From NCBI GenBank assembly GCA_036734025.1, contig DAIMZI010000011.1:1-64000 (forward strand): a DNA stretch of 64,000 bases, given 5' to 3'. The first letter of the stretch is position 1. Every line of letters starts with the position of its first letter. Under the pieces are notes generated by a model that saw only the letters and a program-made list of their open reading frames with translations, did no database searches and was not told the origin of the DNA. The stretch is from DAIMZI01 sp036734025. Its GTDB lineage: Bacteria > Pseudomonadota > Alphaproteobacteria > Rhizobiales > Rhodomicrobiaceae. Position numbers and translations under genes: made by a program. Shown one piece after another: positions 42,800-51,642 of this stretch.

Positions 42800-44698
42800 A
42801 TGGCAAAATCCGGTAAAAGCAGGCCTCAGGGCGCCTCGCGCACCAAGACAGCAGCACAGCCAGAACAAGCCAGCGACAAGCCGCCTGGCCCCTATCTGGT
42901 TCTGGCGCGTAAATATCGCCCGCAGACCTTCGATGATCTGATCGGCCAGGATGCAATGGTTCGCACCTTGCGCAATGCCTTTGCCATGAAGCGCATCGCA
43001 CAGGCCTATATGCTGACGGGCGTGCGCGGGGTCGGCAAGACCACCACGGCGCGCATACTGGCGCGCGCGCTCAATTACTCGGTCGCCGGCGAAGACACCG
43101 GCCCGCAGCTCGACATGCCCGGCGAAGGCGAGCATTGCCGCGCGATCATGGAAAGCCGCCACGTCGATGTCATCGAGATGGACGCCGCCTCGCATACCGG
43201 CATCGACGATATCCGCGAGATCACCGATTCCATCCGCTACAAGCCCGCTTATGCCCGCTACAAGGTGTTCATCATCGACGAGGTGCACATGCTCTCGAAG
43301 GCCGCCTTCAACGGCCTGCTGAAAACGCTGGAAGAGCCGCCCGAGCATGTGAAATTCATCTTCGCCACCACCGAGGTGCGCAAGGTGCCGGTGACGGTGC
43401 TGTCGCGCTGCCAGCGCTTTGACCTGCGCCGGGTCGAGACCGGCAGGCTCGCTGAACATTTCGCCGCCATCGCGTCGAAGGAGGGCCGCAAGGTGGACGC
43501 AGAGGCGCTGGCGCTGCTGGCGCGCGCTGCCGAAGGCTCGGTGCGCGACGGGCTGTCGCTGCTCGATCAGGCGCTCGCCCATGCCGCGGGCGAGGTCTCC
43601 GCGCCAGATGTGCGCGCCATGCTGGGGCTTGCCGATCGCCAGCGCGTGTTCGATCTGCTTGAAGCGATTCTTGCCGGGCAGGCGGCGCGCGCGCTGGATG
43701 GTCTCAAGTTCCTTTATGATGACGGCGCCGAGCCCGAGCGGATCATCGCCGCACTTGCGCAGGCGGTGCACGCGATCAGCCGCATCGCGGCTGCGGGCGC
43801 GCCGGGCGCGAGCGCCGATCTGGCCGAGGCCGAAGCCGCGCGGGCGGGCGATCTGGCCGGGCGGCTCGACATCGCGGCGCTGGCGCGGGCCTGGCAGATG
43901 CTGCTCAAGGGTCTGGATGAGGTATCGCGCGCGCCCGACGCGCTGGCCGCTGCCGAGATGCTGGTGATCCGCATGTGCTATGTCGCCGATCTGCCGCCGC
44001 CGGAGAGGATCATCCGCATGCTGGAGGACGGCGCGGGGGCGGATCGCATCGAGACGAAACACGAACAATCGACAAACGAATCAGCATCGCAGGATGTTCC
44101 GCTTTTGTCTTTGGCGGCGCAGGCCGAGGTGCCGCAGGTCGAGGCGCCGCAGGACGGGCCTGCCGCAGTCCATGCCGATCAGGGCGGCGCGGACCTGCCA
44201 CAGCCCGCAAGCTTTGCCGAAGTCGCTGAACTGGCCGGCGCCAGGCGCGATATCCGCCTCAAGCTTGCGCTGGAGGAGAATGTGCAGCTGGTCGCCTTTC
44301 GGCCGGGCCATATCGAGCTGCGCCTGTTGAAAGATGCGCCGGGCGATCTGGCCAACCAGCTCGGGCGCAAGCTAAATGAATGGACCGGCGCGCGCTGGCT
44401 GGTCTCGATCAGCGACCGGCCGGGCCAGCCGAGCCTGGGCGAAGAACGCCGCGCGCGTGAGGCGCGCATGCTCGACGAAGTGAAGCAGCATCCGCTGGTT
44501 CGCGACGTGCTGAAACATTTTCCCGACGCCGAGATCATCGGTGTGAGTGATCTCAATGCAGACTGCCAGTCGGACCGGACCAGTGGCGCAGGTGGCGCAA
44601 TGGCGCAGAATGAGGAGCGTAATGACCGATTTCCTGAACATGATGAAGCAGGCCAAAGAGCTGCAAAGCAAAATGGCCGAGATGCAGGCCCAGATTGA
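42800..44698 (+). CDS. dnaX: DNA polymerase III subunits gamma and tau
   Basis: The 632-residue clamp-loader ATPase has LARKYRPQTFDDLIGQ, Walker A GVRGVGKTTTARIL, Walker B IIDEVHMLSK, sensor 1 FATTEVRKVPVTVLSRCQRF and sensor 2 GSVRDGLSLLDQ. The tau C-terminal domain (about 465-590, then RARMLDEVKQHPLVRDVLKHF) is present. The last 26 or so codons overlap ybaB in another frame by 77 nt. The predicted tail there is Asp/Arg-rich and unlike other DnaX ends, so it may reflect a shifted stop. Confidence 0.95.
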   Translation: MAKSGKSRPQGASRTKTAAQPEQASDKPPGPYLVLARKYRPQTFDDLIGQDAMVRTLRNAFAMKRIAQAYMLTGVRGVGKTTTARILARALNYSVAGEDTGPQLDMPGEGEHCRAIMESRHVDVIEMDAASHTGIDDIREITDSIRYKPAYARYKVFIIDEVHMLSKAAFNGLLKTLEEPPEHVKFIFATTEVRKVPVTVLSRCQRFDLRRVETGRLAEHFAAIASKEGRKVDAEALALLARAAEGSVRDGLSLLDQALAHAAGEVSAPDVRAMLGLADRQRVFDLLEAILAGQAARALDGLKFLYDDGAEPERIIAALAQAVHAISRIAAAGAPGASADLAEAEAARAGDLAGRLDIAALARAWQMLLKGLDEVSRAPDALAAAEMLVIRMCYVADLPPPERIIRMLEDGAGADRIETKHEQSTNESASQDVPLLSLAAQAEVPQVEAPQDGPAAVHADQGGADLPQPASFAEVAELAGARRDIRLKLALEENVQLVAFRPGHIELRLLKDAPGDLANQLGRKLNEWTGARWLVSISDRPGQPSLGEERRAREARMLDEVKQHPLVRDVLKHFPDAEIIGVSDLNADCQSDRTSGAGGAMAQNEERNDRFPEHDEAGQRAAKQNGRDAGPD

Positions 44699-44939
44699 GC
44701 AGCTCACCCAGACCGGCACATCGGGCGGCGGACTGGTGAGCGTCACGCTGAACGGGAAAGGCGAACTGCATGGGCTGGAGCTCGACCCCAGCCTGATGAA
44801 GCCGGACGAGAAGGAGATATTGGAAGATCTCATCGTCGCCGCCCATGCCGATGCGAAGTCCAAGCTCGAAGTGGCGCTGCAAGGCAAGATGAAAGAGATC
44901 ACCGGCGGCCTGCCGCTGCCCCCCGGCCTCAAGTTTTGA
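44622..44939 (+). CDS. ybaB: YbaB/EbfC nucleoid-associated protein
   Basis: The 105-residue protein starts at ATG 44622 after GAGGAG, inside the dnaX 3' end. It begins with the MTDFLNMMKQAKELQSKMAE helix, then the beta region GGGLVSVTLNGKGELHGLEL, and ends GLPLPPGLKF. YbaB binds DNA as a dimer and is encoded between dnaX and recR in most bacteria, as here. Confidence 0.96.
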   Translation: MTDFLNMMKQAKELQSKMAEMQAQIEQLTQTGTSGGGLVSVTLNGKGELHGLELDPSLMKPDEKEILEDLIVAAHADAKSKLEVALQGKMKEITGGLPLPPGLKF

Positions 44940-44947
44940 TCTTGCCG

Positions 44948-45583
44948 ATGGATGCAGATCCGGCTGGTCGCGGCGCCGGCCGCCACGCCGTCGGTACAGA
45001 AATCGAGACGCTCATCAAGCTGCTGTCCCGGCTGCCTGGCCTCGGCCCGCGCTCGGCGCGGCGCGCTGCGCTGCATCTGATCAAACGACCTGAGCAGTTG
45101 CTTGCCCCGTTGGCGGCGGCCATGGCGGAGGCTGCGGAAAGGATCGTGATCTGCGCCGGTTGCGGCAATCTCGACACCGTCTCGCCGTGCACCATTTGCA
45201 GCGATCCCCGGCGCGCTTCATCGTTGCTGTGCGTGGTGGAAGAAGTCGGTGATCTGTGGGCGCTGGAGCGTGCGCAGGTCGTGAACGCCCGGTTTCACGT
45301 CCTGGGCGGCGTGCTGTCGCCGCTCGATGGCGTGGGGCCGGATGATCTGAACCTCTCGCGCCTGGCCGAGCGGGTCCGTGAAGGCGGCATTGAGGAGGTG
45401 TTGCTGGCGCTCAACGCAACGGTGGAGGGCCAGAGCACGGCCCATTACATCAGCGATCTGCTGGAGGGCACGGGCGTGATCGTCACACGGCTGGCACACG
45501 GCGTGCCGGTCGGCGGCGAGCTCGACTATCTGGATGAAGGCACGCTGGCGGCGGCCATCAAGTCGCGCCGTCCGGTGGGCTGA
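44948..45583 (+). CDS. recR: Recombination mediator RecR
   Basis: The ATG at 44948 gives 211 residues; a TTG at 44936 overlapping the ybaB stop is an alternative. RecR features are SRLPGLGPRSARRAALHLI (helix-hairpin-helix), a C4 zinc finger CAGCGNLDTVSPCTIC and the TOPRIM segment CVVEEVGDLWALE. The TRLAHGVPVGGELDYLD end is characteristic. It loads RecA at gaps with RecF and RecO. Confidence 0.97.
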   Translation: MDADPAGRGAGRHAVGTEIETLIKLLSRLPGLGPRSARRAALHLIKRPEQLLAPLAAAMAEAAERIVICAGCGNLDTVSPCTICSDPRRASSLLCVVEEVGDLWALERAQVVNARFHVLGGVLSPLDGVGPDDLNLSRLAERVREGGIEEVLLALNATVEGQSTAHYISDLLEGTGVIVTRLAHGVPVGGELDYLDEGTLAAAIKSRRPVG

Positions 45584-45700
45584 TGGCGATGCTGGTGCAT
45601 CCGCACCGTTTTCCTTGACGATCGCGCGCTGGCTTGGCAACACGTCCCTGCGCCAGGCGGGCTGTCCGCTGGCGCCTTCCCCGCACAAGGCCTTTTTCAC

Positions 45701-46588
45701 ATGCCCTTGTTTCTCAAGATCAGGTATCTGGCGGAATATGTCCTGCTGCGCGGGGTCATCGCGCTGGTCCGTGCCATCCCGCTAGACACCGCGACGCGCT
45801 GGTCGGCGAAAAGCTGGGCTTTCATCGCGCCTAAGACCCGCCGGCACAAGCGCGCGCTGGCCAATCTGGCCATGGCCTTCCCCGAAAAGACCGACGACGA
45901 GCGCGAGGCCATTGCCAGGGCGATGTGGGCCAATCTGGGCCGGGTGATGGCCGAGACCATGCGGCTAGATGAAATTCTCGATGAACCCGAGCGCGTCGAG
46001 GTCGAGGTGCCCAGGCTGCTCAAGCGCTATGAGGGGCGCATGGGGCCGGCGATCTGCGCTTCGCTGCACATGGGCAACTGGGAACTGGCCATGCTGCCGC
46101 TGACGCGGGCGCAGGCCAAGCCGGCCGCCGTCTACCGGCTGGTGGACAACCCGTATGTCGATCTGTATCTGCGCGGCCAGCGCGAAAAGCTCTATCCCGG
46201 CGGGCTGTTTGCGCGCGGGCGCGGCTCCGGCCATGATACCGCCCGGATCATCGGCAGCTATATCCGCAGGGGTGGGCGGCTCGGTTTTCTCGCCGATCTT
46301 TATGACCGCCGGGGCGTGGCAGTGCCATTCTTCGGCCATTCGGCGCGCTCCAATCCGGTGCCGGCCATGCTTGCCCGCCGAGTTGGCGCGCGGCTTTGGG
46401 TCGGCAGGTGTATCCGCGTCGGCACGGGCTCGAACTTCAAGGTCACGCTCAAGGAGCTTAAAGTGCCGCGAACCGACGACATCGACGCTGACATCAAGGC
46501 GATCCTGAGCGATATGCACGCCCAGTTCGAAGCCTGGGTGCGCGAGCATCCCGAACAATGGATGTGGTCCAACCGGCGCTACAATTGA
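45701..46588 (+). CDS. Lipid A biosynthesis lauroyl acyltransferase (LpxL/HtrB family)
   Basis: The 295-residue protein has an N-terminal membrane segment (about 8-26). The acyltransferase HX4E motif is SLHMGNWE. The family segments RLVDNPYVDLYLRGQRE, a FLADLYDRRGVAVPFFG stretch and the WVREHPEQWMWSNRRY end are present. Members add secondary acyl chains to Kdo2-lipid IVA or related precursors at the inner membrane. Which chain this copy adds cannot be told. The ATG has no strong ribosome site. Confidence 0.92.
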   Translation: MPLFLKIRYLAEYVLLRGVIALVRAIPLDTATRWSAKSWAFIAPKTRRHKRALANLAMAFPEKTDDEREAIARAMWANLGRVMAETMRLDEILDEPERVEVEVPRLLKRYEGRMGPAICASLHMGNWELAMLPLTRAQAKPAAVYRLVDNPYVDLYLRGQREKLYPGGLFARGRGSGHDTARIIGSYIRRGGRLGFLADLYDRRGVAVPFFGHSARSNPVPAMLARRVGARLWVGRCIRVGTGSNFKVTLKELKVPRTDDIDADIKAILSDMHAQFEAWVREHPEQWMWSNRRYN

Positions 46589-46614
46589 CCAGAACCGAAT
46601 GCGAGGCTGAGACG

Positions 46615-47658
46615 ATGGCACAGCACAAGACGCCGGCAAAATTCTATGCGCCCCTGGCCATTGGCGCGCCCATGCCGTTGCGGGAACCGCCCGTTCGTCT
46701 GGAGCGCATGATCCATTTCGTACCGCCGCATATCGAGAAGATCCGCGAAAAGGTGCCCCAGCTCATTGCTCAGGTTGATGTGATCCTCGGCAATCTGGAA
46801 GACGCGATCCCCGCCGATGCCAAGGACGCCGCGCGCCGGGGCTTCATCGACATGGCGCGCGCCTGCGAGTTTGGCGCCACGGGGCTGTGGACGCGGATAA
46901 ACTGCCTCAACAGCCCCTGGGTGCTCGATGACATCACCCAGATCGTTGCCGAGGTTGGCAATCAACTTGATGTGATCATGTTGCCCAAGGTCGAGGGGCC
47001 GTGGGATATTCATTATCTGGACCAGTTGCTGGCTCAGTTGGAGGCGAAACACGCCGTCAGGCGGCCGATCATGATCCATGCGATCCTTGAAACCGCCGAG
47101 GGCGTAAACAATGTGGAAACTATTGTGGCGGCCAGCCCGCGGATGCATGGTATCAGTCTTGGCCCTGCGGACCTGGCGGCTTCGCGCGCGATGAAGACGA
47201 CGAGGGTCGGAGGTGGTCATCCGTCATATGGTGTGCTGAGCGATCCGGGTGAGACGCGCTCCTTCCACCAGCAGGATTTGTGGCATTACACGATCGCGCG
47301 GATGGTGGATGCATGTGCTGCCCACGGCCTCAAACCATATTACGGTCCATTCGGCGATTTTTCCGACGAAGCCGGATGCGAGGCGCAGTTCCGCAATGCC
47401 TATCTGCAAGGCTGCGCAGGCGCATGGTCGTTGCACCCCAGCCAGGTGGCGATCGCCAAGCGCGTGTTCAGCCCCGAGCCGGACGAGGTAGCTTTTGCGC
47501 GGCGCATCGTTGAGGCCATGCCGGATGGCACCGGCGCCGTGATGATCGACGGCAAGATGCAGGACGACGCGACCTGGAAACAGGCGCGCGTCATTCTCGA
47601 TCTGGCGCAGATGGTTGCGCAGAAGGACGCCGATATGGCGGCTGCTTATGGAATGTGA
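46615..47658 (+). CDS. HpcH/HpaI-family CoA-ester lyase (malyl-CoA lyase-like)
   Basis: The 347-residue TIM-barrel protein starts at ATG 46615. It has IHFVPPHIEKIREKVPQ, LGNLEDAIPADAK with the acidic metal site, IMLPKVEGPWDI, HAILETAEGVNNVETI and GISLGPADLAASRAMK. Relatives are annotated as malyl-CoA or citramalyl-CoA lyases, which release glyoxylate or pyruvate. In this genome it could feed glyoxylate to the bhc cycle, but this is inference. An earlier in-frame start overlapping the acyltransferase gene is not conserved. Confidence 0.85.
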   Translation: MAQHKTPAKFYAPLAIGAPMPLREPPVRLERMIHFVPPHIEKIREKVPQLIAQVDVILGNLEDAIPADAKDAARRGFIDMARACEFGATGLWTRINCLNSPWVLDDITQIVAEVGNQLDVIMLPKVEGPWDIHYLDQLLAQLEAKHAVRRPIMIHAILETAEGVNNVETIVAASPRMHGISLGPADLAASRAMKTTRVGGGHPSYGVLSDPGETRSFHQQDLWHYTIARMVDACAAHGLKPYYGPFGDFSDEAGCEAQFRNAYLQGCAGAWSLHPSQVAIAKRVFSPEPDEVAFARRIVEAMPDGTGAVMIDGKMQDDATWKQARVILDLAQMVAQKDADMAAAYGM

Positions 47659-47725
47659 TGATCCGTGGCGATCAGCCACGGGACCTGGGCGCGGCGCAAG
47701 CGGGACCGCCGATGAAGGATGTGCG

Positions 47726-48058
47726 ATGGAAAAAATCAGAACAGCCAAGTTTCAGCTTGGCCAGGTCGTGCGCCACCGTTTCTATCCGTTCCGTGGCGTG
47801 ATCTTCGATATCGACCCTGAATTTGACAATGATGAGGAATGGTGGCTGTCGATCCCGCCGGAAATCCGTCCGGCCAAGGATCAGCCCTATTATCATCTGC
47901 TGGCGGAAAATGCCGAGTCCGAGTATATCGCCTATGTCTCGGAGCAGAACCTGCTGCCCGATGACAGCGGCGAGCCGGTGCGCCACCCCCAGGTGATCGA
48001 GTTCTTCGATGATCTGAAAGGCGGGATTTATCGGCTGCGGCATACGCCGGAGCATTGA
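47726..48058 (+). CDS. hspQ: Heat shock protein HspQ (YccV-like)
   Basis: The 110-residue protein has the hemimethylated-DNA-binding YccV/HspQ fold: AKFQLGQVVRHRFYPFRGVI, DIDPEFDNDEEWW, DQPYYHLLAENAESEYIAYV and SEQNLLPDDSGEPVRHPQV. In E. coli HspQ is a specificity factor and substrate of Lon. The start is the ATG that begins MEKIRTAKF. It follows the lyase gene closely. Confidence 0.93.
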   Translation: MEKIRTAKFQLGQVVRHRFYPFRGVIFDIDPEFDNDEEWWLSIPPEIRPAKDQPYYHLLAENAESEYIAYVSEQNLLPDDSGEPVRHPQVIEFFDDLKGGIYRLRHTPEH

Positions 48059-48083
48059 TGAGCGATAGTGGCGCGAGGCACGC

Positions 48084-48476
48084 ATGAGCGAGGACACCAC
48101 CAGCGCGGATCTGCAGCGCAACGTGTTCGGAGAGCCGATCGCGGGCTGCTCCGACTCTCCCCTGACTGGTTTTTACCGCAATGGCTGCTGCGATACAGGT
48201 CCGGAGGATGTCGGTTCGCACACGGTCTGCGCCATCATGACGGATGAATTCCTCGCCTTCTCGAAGGCGCGTGGCAATGATCTGTCCACCCCGATACCGG
48301 CTTATGGCTTTCCAGGACTGAAGGAGGGTGATCGCTGGTGCTTGTGTGCGGCGCGCTGGCGTGAGGCTTTCCAGGCTGATGCCGCGCCGCGTGTTGTTCT
48401 GTCAGCCACAAACGAACTGGCGCTTGAAATCGTCTCGCTCGATGATCTCAAGCGCCATGCGATCGATTTGAGTTGA
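48084..48476 (+). CDS. DUF2237 family protein
   Basis: The 130-residue protein has the DUF2237 signatures: QRNVFGEPIAGCS, PLTGFYRNGCCDTGPEDVG, HTVCAIMTDEFLAFSKARGN and the segment AYGFPGLKEGDRWCLCAARW. Several conserved cysteines suggest metal binding. The family is widespread in proteobacteria and cyanobacteria and its function is unknown. It is transcribed with hspQ and is convergent with the TPR-methyltransferase gene. Confidence 0.92.
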   Translation: MSEDTTSADLQRNVFGEPIAGCSDSPLTGFYRNGCCDTGPEDVGSHTVCAIMTDEFLAFSKARGNDLSTPIPAYGFPGLKEGDRWCLCAARWREAFQADAAPRVVLSATNELALEIVSLDDLKRHAIDLS

Positions 48477-48484
48477 GCGCCCGC

Positions 48485-50284
48485 TCATTCCTCGCTGCGC
48501 GCGCACCAGAAGTGATACATGCCCTCAAAAGTGCGCGGATTGTCGCGCTCGAACTGTGCCCACTCGGTCAGCCGGCCGGGCCACGATGTGCCTGAAAATC
48601 TTTCCGCAAAGCTGCGCCATACCGGTGCGGGCAGCACGAAGCCGGCGAATGTCAGCCCGTTATCGTCCAGAAATGACTGGATGTCTTCAAGACGCACCGA
48701 CGTCTCCTGTTCGTGCAGCACCAGGTCGCGGAATTCGCTCAGCGTGTAGAAATCATGCGATTTCAGCAAATTCTCGTGGCCGCCTTCGTTCATCAGCACA
48801 GCGCGAAAGGCGCGGGCTTCATCGTCCGTGCCGCCGGGACCGGGACAGGCCGGATGGGCGCGCAGGTTCGCCAGGTCTTCACGCGCGCTGGCGCTGTACA
48901 GGCCGACCATCATCAGACCGTGCGGACGCAGAAGCGACAGCAGCTTGCGCCAGCCCGCCATCGGATCGGCCATGTGATGCAGCACGCCGACGGCCTCGAT
49001 GATGTCATAGCGCGGCCCGTCTTCCAGCCCGAGAATATCGGCTTCAGCAAAGCTGATATTGGCCACGCCCAGCCGCTTCGCCATGAGCGCGCCATAGGCA
49101 AGGCTTGCCCGGCTCAAGTCGATGGCATCAACCCGCGCGCCCGGCCCATAGCTCAGCGCCGAGGCGATGGCGTGCTGGCCCGTGCCGGCCCCGGCGATCA
49201 GAACGTCAGGACCCGAAGCACCTGGCGCATCGCCCAGGAAGCTGAGCCGCTCGGTGCTGAAATAGCGCGACAGAGTGGTCTTGCCTGCGCCAGCGCTCGG
49301 CGCGTGCAGGCTATGCCAGCGAGGGTAGGGACTTGCCTCATACTGCGCGGCGACGCGGCGCGAGACCGCATCGACCGGCCTTCCCAGCGTCTTGATCTGT
49401 TCACCAAACCTTGCGCGCTCAGCCTCTTCTTCAAGCATCAGCGCCAGCATCTCACCAAGCATCTTCGGCCGGATGGCGGCGCAATCGGCTTGGCTTATCG
49501 GTTGCATAGCGAGTTCGCGCAAGGGGCGATAGAGCAGCAGCAGCAGCAGATCGCGGCCCGCTTCGGGATCGCCACCCTTGAGCGCATCCCGGTCGATGTG
49601 CAATTCCGCGAGACGCTCCTGCTCGTCTGCGCCGACAGCAAAGACATGTTCGTTGAGCACGCACTGGCGCACCAGCGCACAGGCAAACGCGAACAGGTCC
49701 CGGTCGGCGAAGCGCTCGGCTTCGACATCCAGCAACAGCGCGCGGCGCAGCGCGGCAAGCAGGGTCTCGATTGCGGGATCCTTGTTCGCCCCGCTCGCCA
49801 GAGCTGCATGCAGCAGCGGTTCCTTGAGCAACTCGCTGGTGCGCTTCGCGATCATCCGCGAGGCATCGCCGTCCTCGATCTCGCCGAGCCCGCGGGCATC
49901 GCGCAAATGGGCAAAAGCAATCTCGGCCAGCCGCTGGCCATCGACCGTTGGCACGCCAAGCGCCGCCTTCAGACCATAGGCATCGAGATGGCTGTGATCG
50001 CTGAGGGCGAACTGGCGAGCCAGGCGCGACAAGGCGCGCGCCGCGTCGTGCCGGTCGGGGTCGAGCCGGAGGGCACGCGTGAGACTGGTCATCGCATCGT
50101 CAATGTAGCCGATGCGCTCATCGGTGCGCGCCAGGCTGACGAGGGCGCCGGCATTACGCGGGTCGGTGCGGTGCGCCTTTTCAAAGAACTGGCGCGCGCG
50201 CATGAAACGACCTGCCTGAAACTCCCGCGCGCCAAGAGCCATCCAGTCCGATCTGCGCGCCGGCCGTCTATTGAGCCGTACCAT
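48485..50284 (-). CDS. TPR protein fused to a SAM-dependent methyltransferase
   Basis: The ATG at 50284 lies just after the leuD stop and gives 599 residues. The first 90 contain TPR-like helices (ALGAREFQAGRFMRARQFF, DDAMTSLTRALRLDPDRHDA). A long helical middle (about 95-300) follows. A class I methyltransferase domain then has VLIAGAGTGQHAIASA, VDAIDLSRASLAYG, FAEADILGLEDGPRYD and VGVLHHMADPMAGW. The last part, VRLEDIQSFLDDNGLTFAGF, is typical of a group of alphaproteobacterial fusions. The substrate is unknown. Confidence 0.87.
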   Translation of the reverse strand: MVRLNRRPARRSDWMALGAREFQAGRFMRARQFFEKAHRTDPRNAGALVSLARTDERIGYIDDAMTSLTRALRLDPDRHDAARALSRLARQFALSDHSHLDAYGLKAALGVPTVDGQRLAEIAFAHLRDARGLGEIEDGDASRMIAKRTSELLKEPLLHAALASGANKDPAIETLLAALRRALLLDVEAERFADRDLFAFACALVRQCVLNEHVFAVGADEQERLAELHIDRDALKGGDPEAGRDLLLLLLYRPLRELAMQPISQADCAAIRPKMLGEMLALMLEEEAERARFGEQIKTLGRPVDAVSRRVAAQYEASPYPRWHSLHAPSAGAGKTTLSRYFSTERLSFLGDAPGASGPDVLIAGAGTGQHAIASALSYGPGARVDAIDLSRASLAYGALMAKRLGVANISFAEADILGLEDGPRYDIIEAVGVLHHMADPMAGWRKLLSLLRPHGLMMVGLYSASAREDLANLRAHPACPGPGGTDDEARAFRAVLMNEGGHENLLKSHDFYTLSEFRDLVLHEQETSVRLEDIQSFLDDNGLTFAGFVLPAPVWRSFAERFSGTSWPGRLTEWAQFERDNPRTFEGMYHFWCARSEE

Positions 50285-50294
50285 CAATGCCCCG

Positions 50295-50900
50295 CTAGAG
50301 CCATGGCCGCGACAGGCTGGTGGTCTCCTCATAAGCGGCGATGGCGTCCTGTCTGGCGAGCGTAAGGCCGATATCGTCGAGACCTTCCAGCAGGCAGGTC
50401 TTGCGGAACGGGTCAATGTCGAAGCGGATTTCGCCGCCGTCCGGGCCGGTGATGCGCTGTTGTTCCAGATCGACCGTTATCGTGGCGTTCGCGCCGCGCG
50501 CCGCATCATCAAGCAGCTTGTCGATCTCGGCTTGCGGCAGGCGGATGGGCAGAATGCCGTTCTTGAAACAGTTGTTATAGAAGATGTCGGCGAAATCTGG
50601 CGCTATGACGCAGCGGATGCCGAAGTCGAGCAGTGCCCAGGGCGCATGTTCCCGGCTGGAGCCGCAGCCGAAATTGTCGCCAGTTATCAGGATGCGCGCC
50701 GTGCGATAGGCCGGCTTGTTAAGCACGAAATCGGGATTTTCCTTACCCTGTTCGTCAAAGCGCAGTTCATGGAACAGGTTGGCGCCTAGCCCGGTCCGCT
50801 TGATGGTTTTCAGGAATTGCTTGGGAATGATCATATCGGTGTCGATATTCATCATCGGCAACGGCGCGGCGACGCCGGTCAGGGTTGTGAATTTTTCCAT
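50295..50900 (-). CDS. leuD: 3-Isopropylmalate dehydratase small subunit LeuD
   Basis: The 201-residue swivel-domain subunit pairs with LeuC for leucine synthesis. It has VAAPLPMMNIDTDMIIPKQF, ITGDNFGCGSSREHAPWAL, GIRCVIAPDFADIFYNN and GILPIRLPQAEI. leuC is not adjacent, as is common in Hyphomicrobiales. An AT-rich upstream stretch (about 50905-50980) probably holds the promoter. Confidence 0.97.
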   Translation of the reverse strand: MEKFTTLTGVAAPLPMMNIDTDMIIPKQFLKTIKRTGLGANLFHELRFDEQGKENPDFVLNKPAYRTARILITGDNFGCGSSREHAPWALLDFGIRCVIAPDFADIFYNNCFKNGILPIRLPQAEIDKLLDDAARGANATITVDLEQQRITGPDGGEIRFDIDPFRKTCLLEGLDDIGLTLARQDAIAAYEETTSLSRPWL

Positions 50901-51033
50901 GATCTCGAATTTGTTAATGGTTTCTGTTCAATCTGACACAAGTAATGATATTACCATGACGTTCTAATAATGACATTTTGGCAAGATTATGCGTTGCGCC
51001 AAGCCCTGGCGGCGCGGCTTCAGCCCGGTGAGC

Positions 51034-51642
51034 CTAGTGGCGCAGGGCCGCCGCCGTGGTCATGGCAAAACATTGCCGCATGTGCGCGCACCGCGCCGGG
51101 CCGGGCGGATGCCGCTCACTCCCGGTCGTCGGAGTGATGAAATCACAGATCTCGTCCATGGCGCCAGCATCGAGCCAGCCCTCGTCGAGCCCGGCGCGCA
51201 CAGCATAGCAGTCTGCCGCAAATTCGTCGCGCCCGATGAACTGATGGCCGCATTCATGCGCGAAGGCGTAGCGGCGCAGGACCGGCGACATCGTCTTGAA
51301 CCGCTCCGGGTGCAGCAGGATGAGACCGAAATAGGCCGCGCCAAAATCGTCGATGCGTGTGCTCAGCACAGTCGGGACATGGCCGCAGGCATAGCTCTGG
51401 CCGTCAATGCGCAACTCGCCTGCCGGGACGAGCGTAGCCCCTTGCTTGGCATGCGCCAGATATTCGGCGCCCGTCGGATCGGCATGAAGGAAACGCAGGG
51501 CCTGCGCGCTCAGCGCAGCGAGCCCCATGACGAGCGCGCCGGTCAGGCTGGCAAGGACGAGCCGTTGCAGGGCGGGCAGGACGTCGGTGTAGCGTGCGCT
51601 TGCCGCCGGGCCGGCCCCGTTCTCCTGCACAGGCGCGCTCAT
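51034..51642 (-). CDS. Small membrane-anchored HExxH metallopeptidase-like protein
   Basis: The 202-residue protein has one transmembrane helix (about 28-48). Its likely periplasmic domain contains AFAHECGHQF, an HExxH zinc motif with His129, Glu130 and His133. It is followed by GRDEFAADCYAVR, whose acidic residues could supply the third ligand. Four or more cysteines lie in the domain. I cannot assign a family. Its start overlaps the stop of the mechanosensitive channel gene (ATGA), so the two are coupled in translation. Confidence 0.78.
   Translation of the reverse strand: MSAPVQENGAGPAASARYTDVLPALQRLVLASLTGALVMGLAALSAQALRFLHADPTGAEYLAHAKQGATLVPAGELRIDGQSYACGHVPTVLSTRIDDFGAAYFGLILLHPERFKTMSPVLRRYAFAHECGHQFIGRDEFAADCYAVRAGLDEGWLDAGAMDEICDFITPTTGSERHPPGPARCAHMRQCFAMTTAAALRH

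Noticed and set aside
46558..46614. An upstream start for the HpcH/HpaI lyase overlapping the acyltransferase gene
   Set aside because: The added residues are not family-like, and an ATG at 46615 gives the expected N-terminus.
48713..50365. A 550-codon plus-strand open frame opposite the TPR-methyltransferase gene
   Set aside because: The minus strand encodes recognisable TPR and SAM-binding motifs; the plus frame has none.
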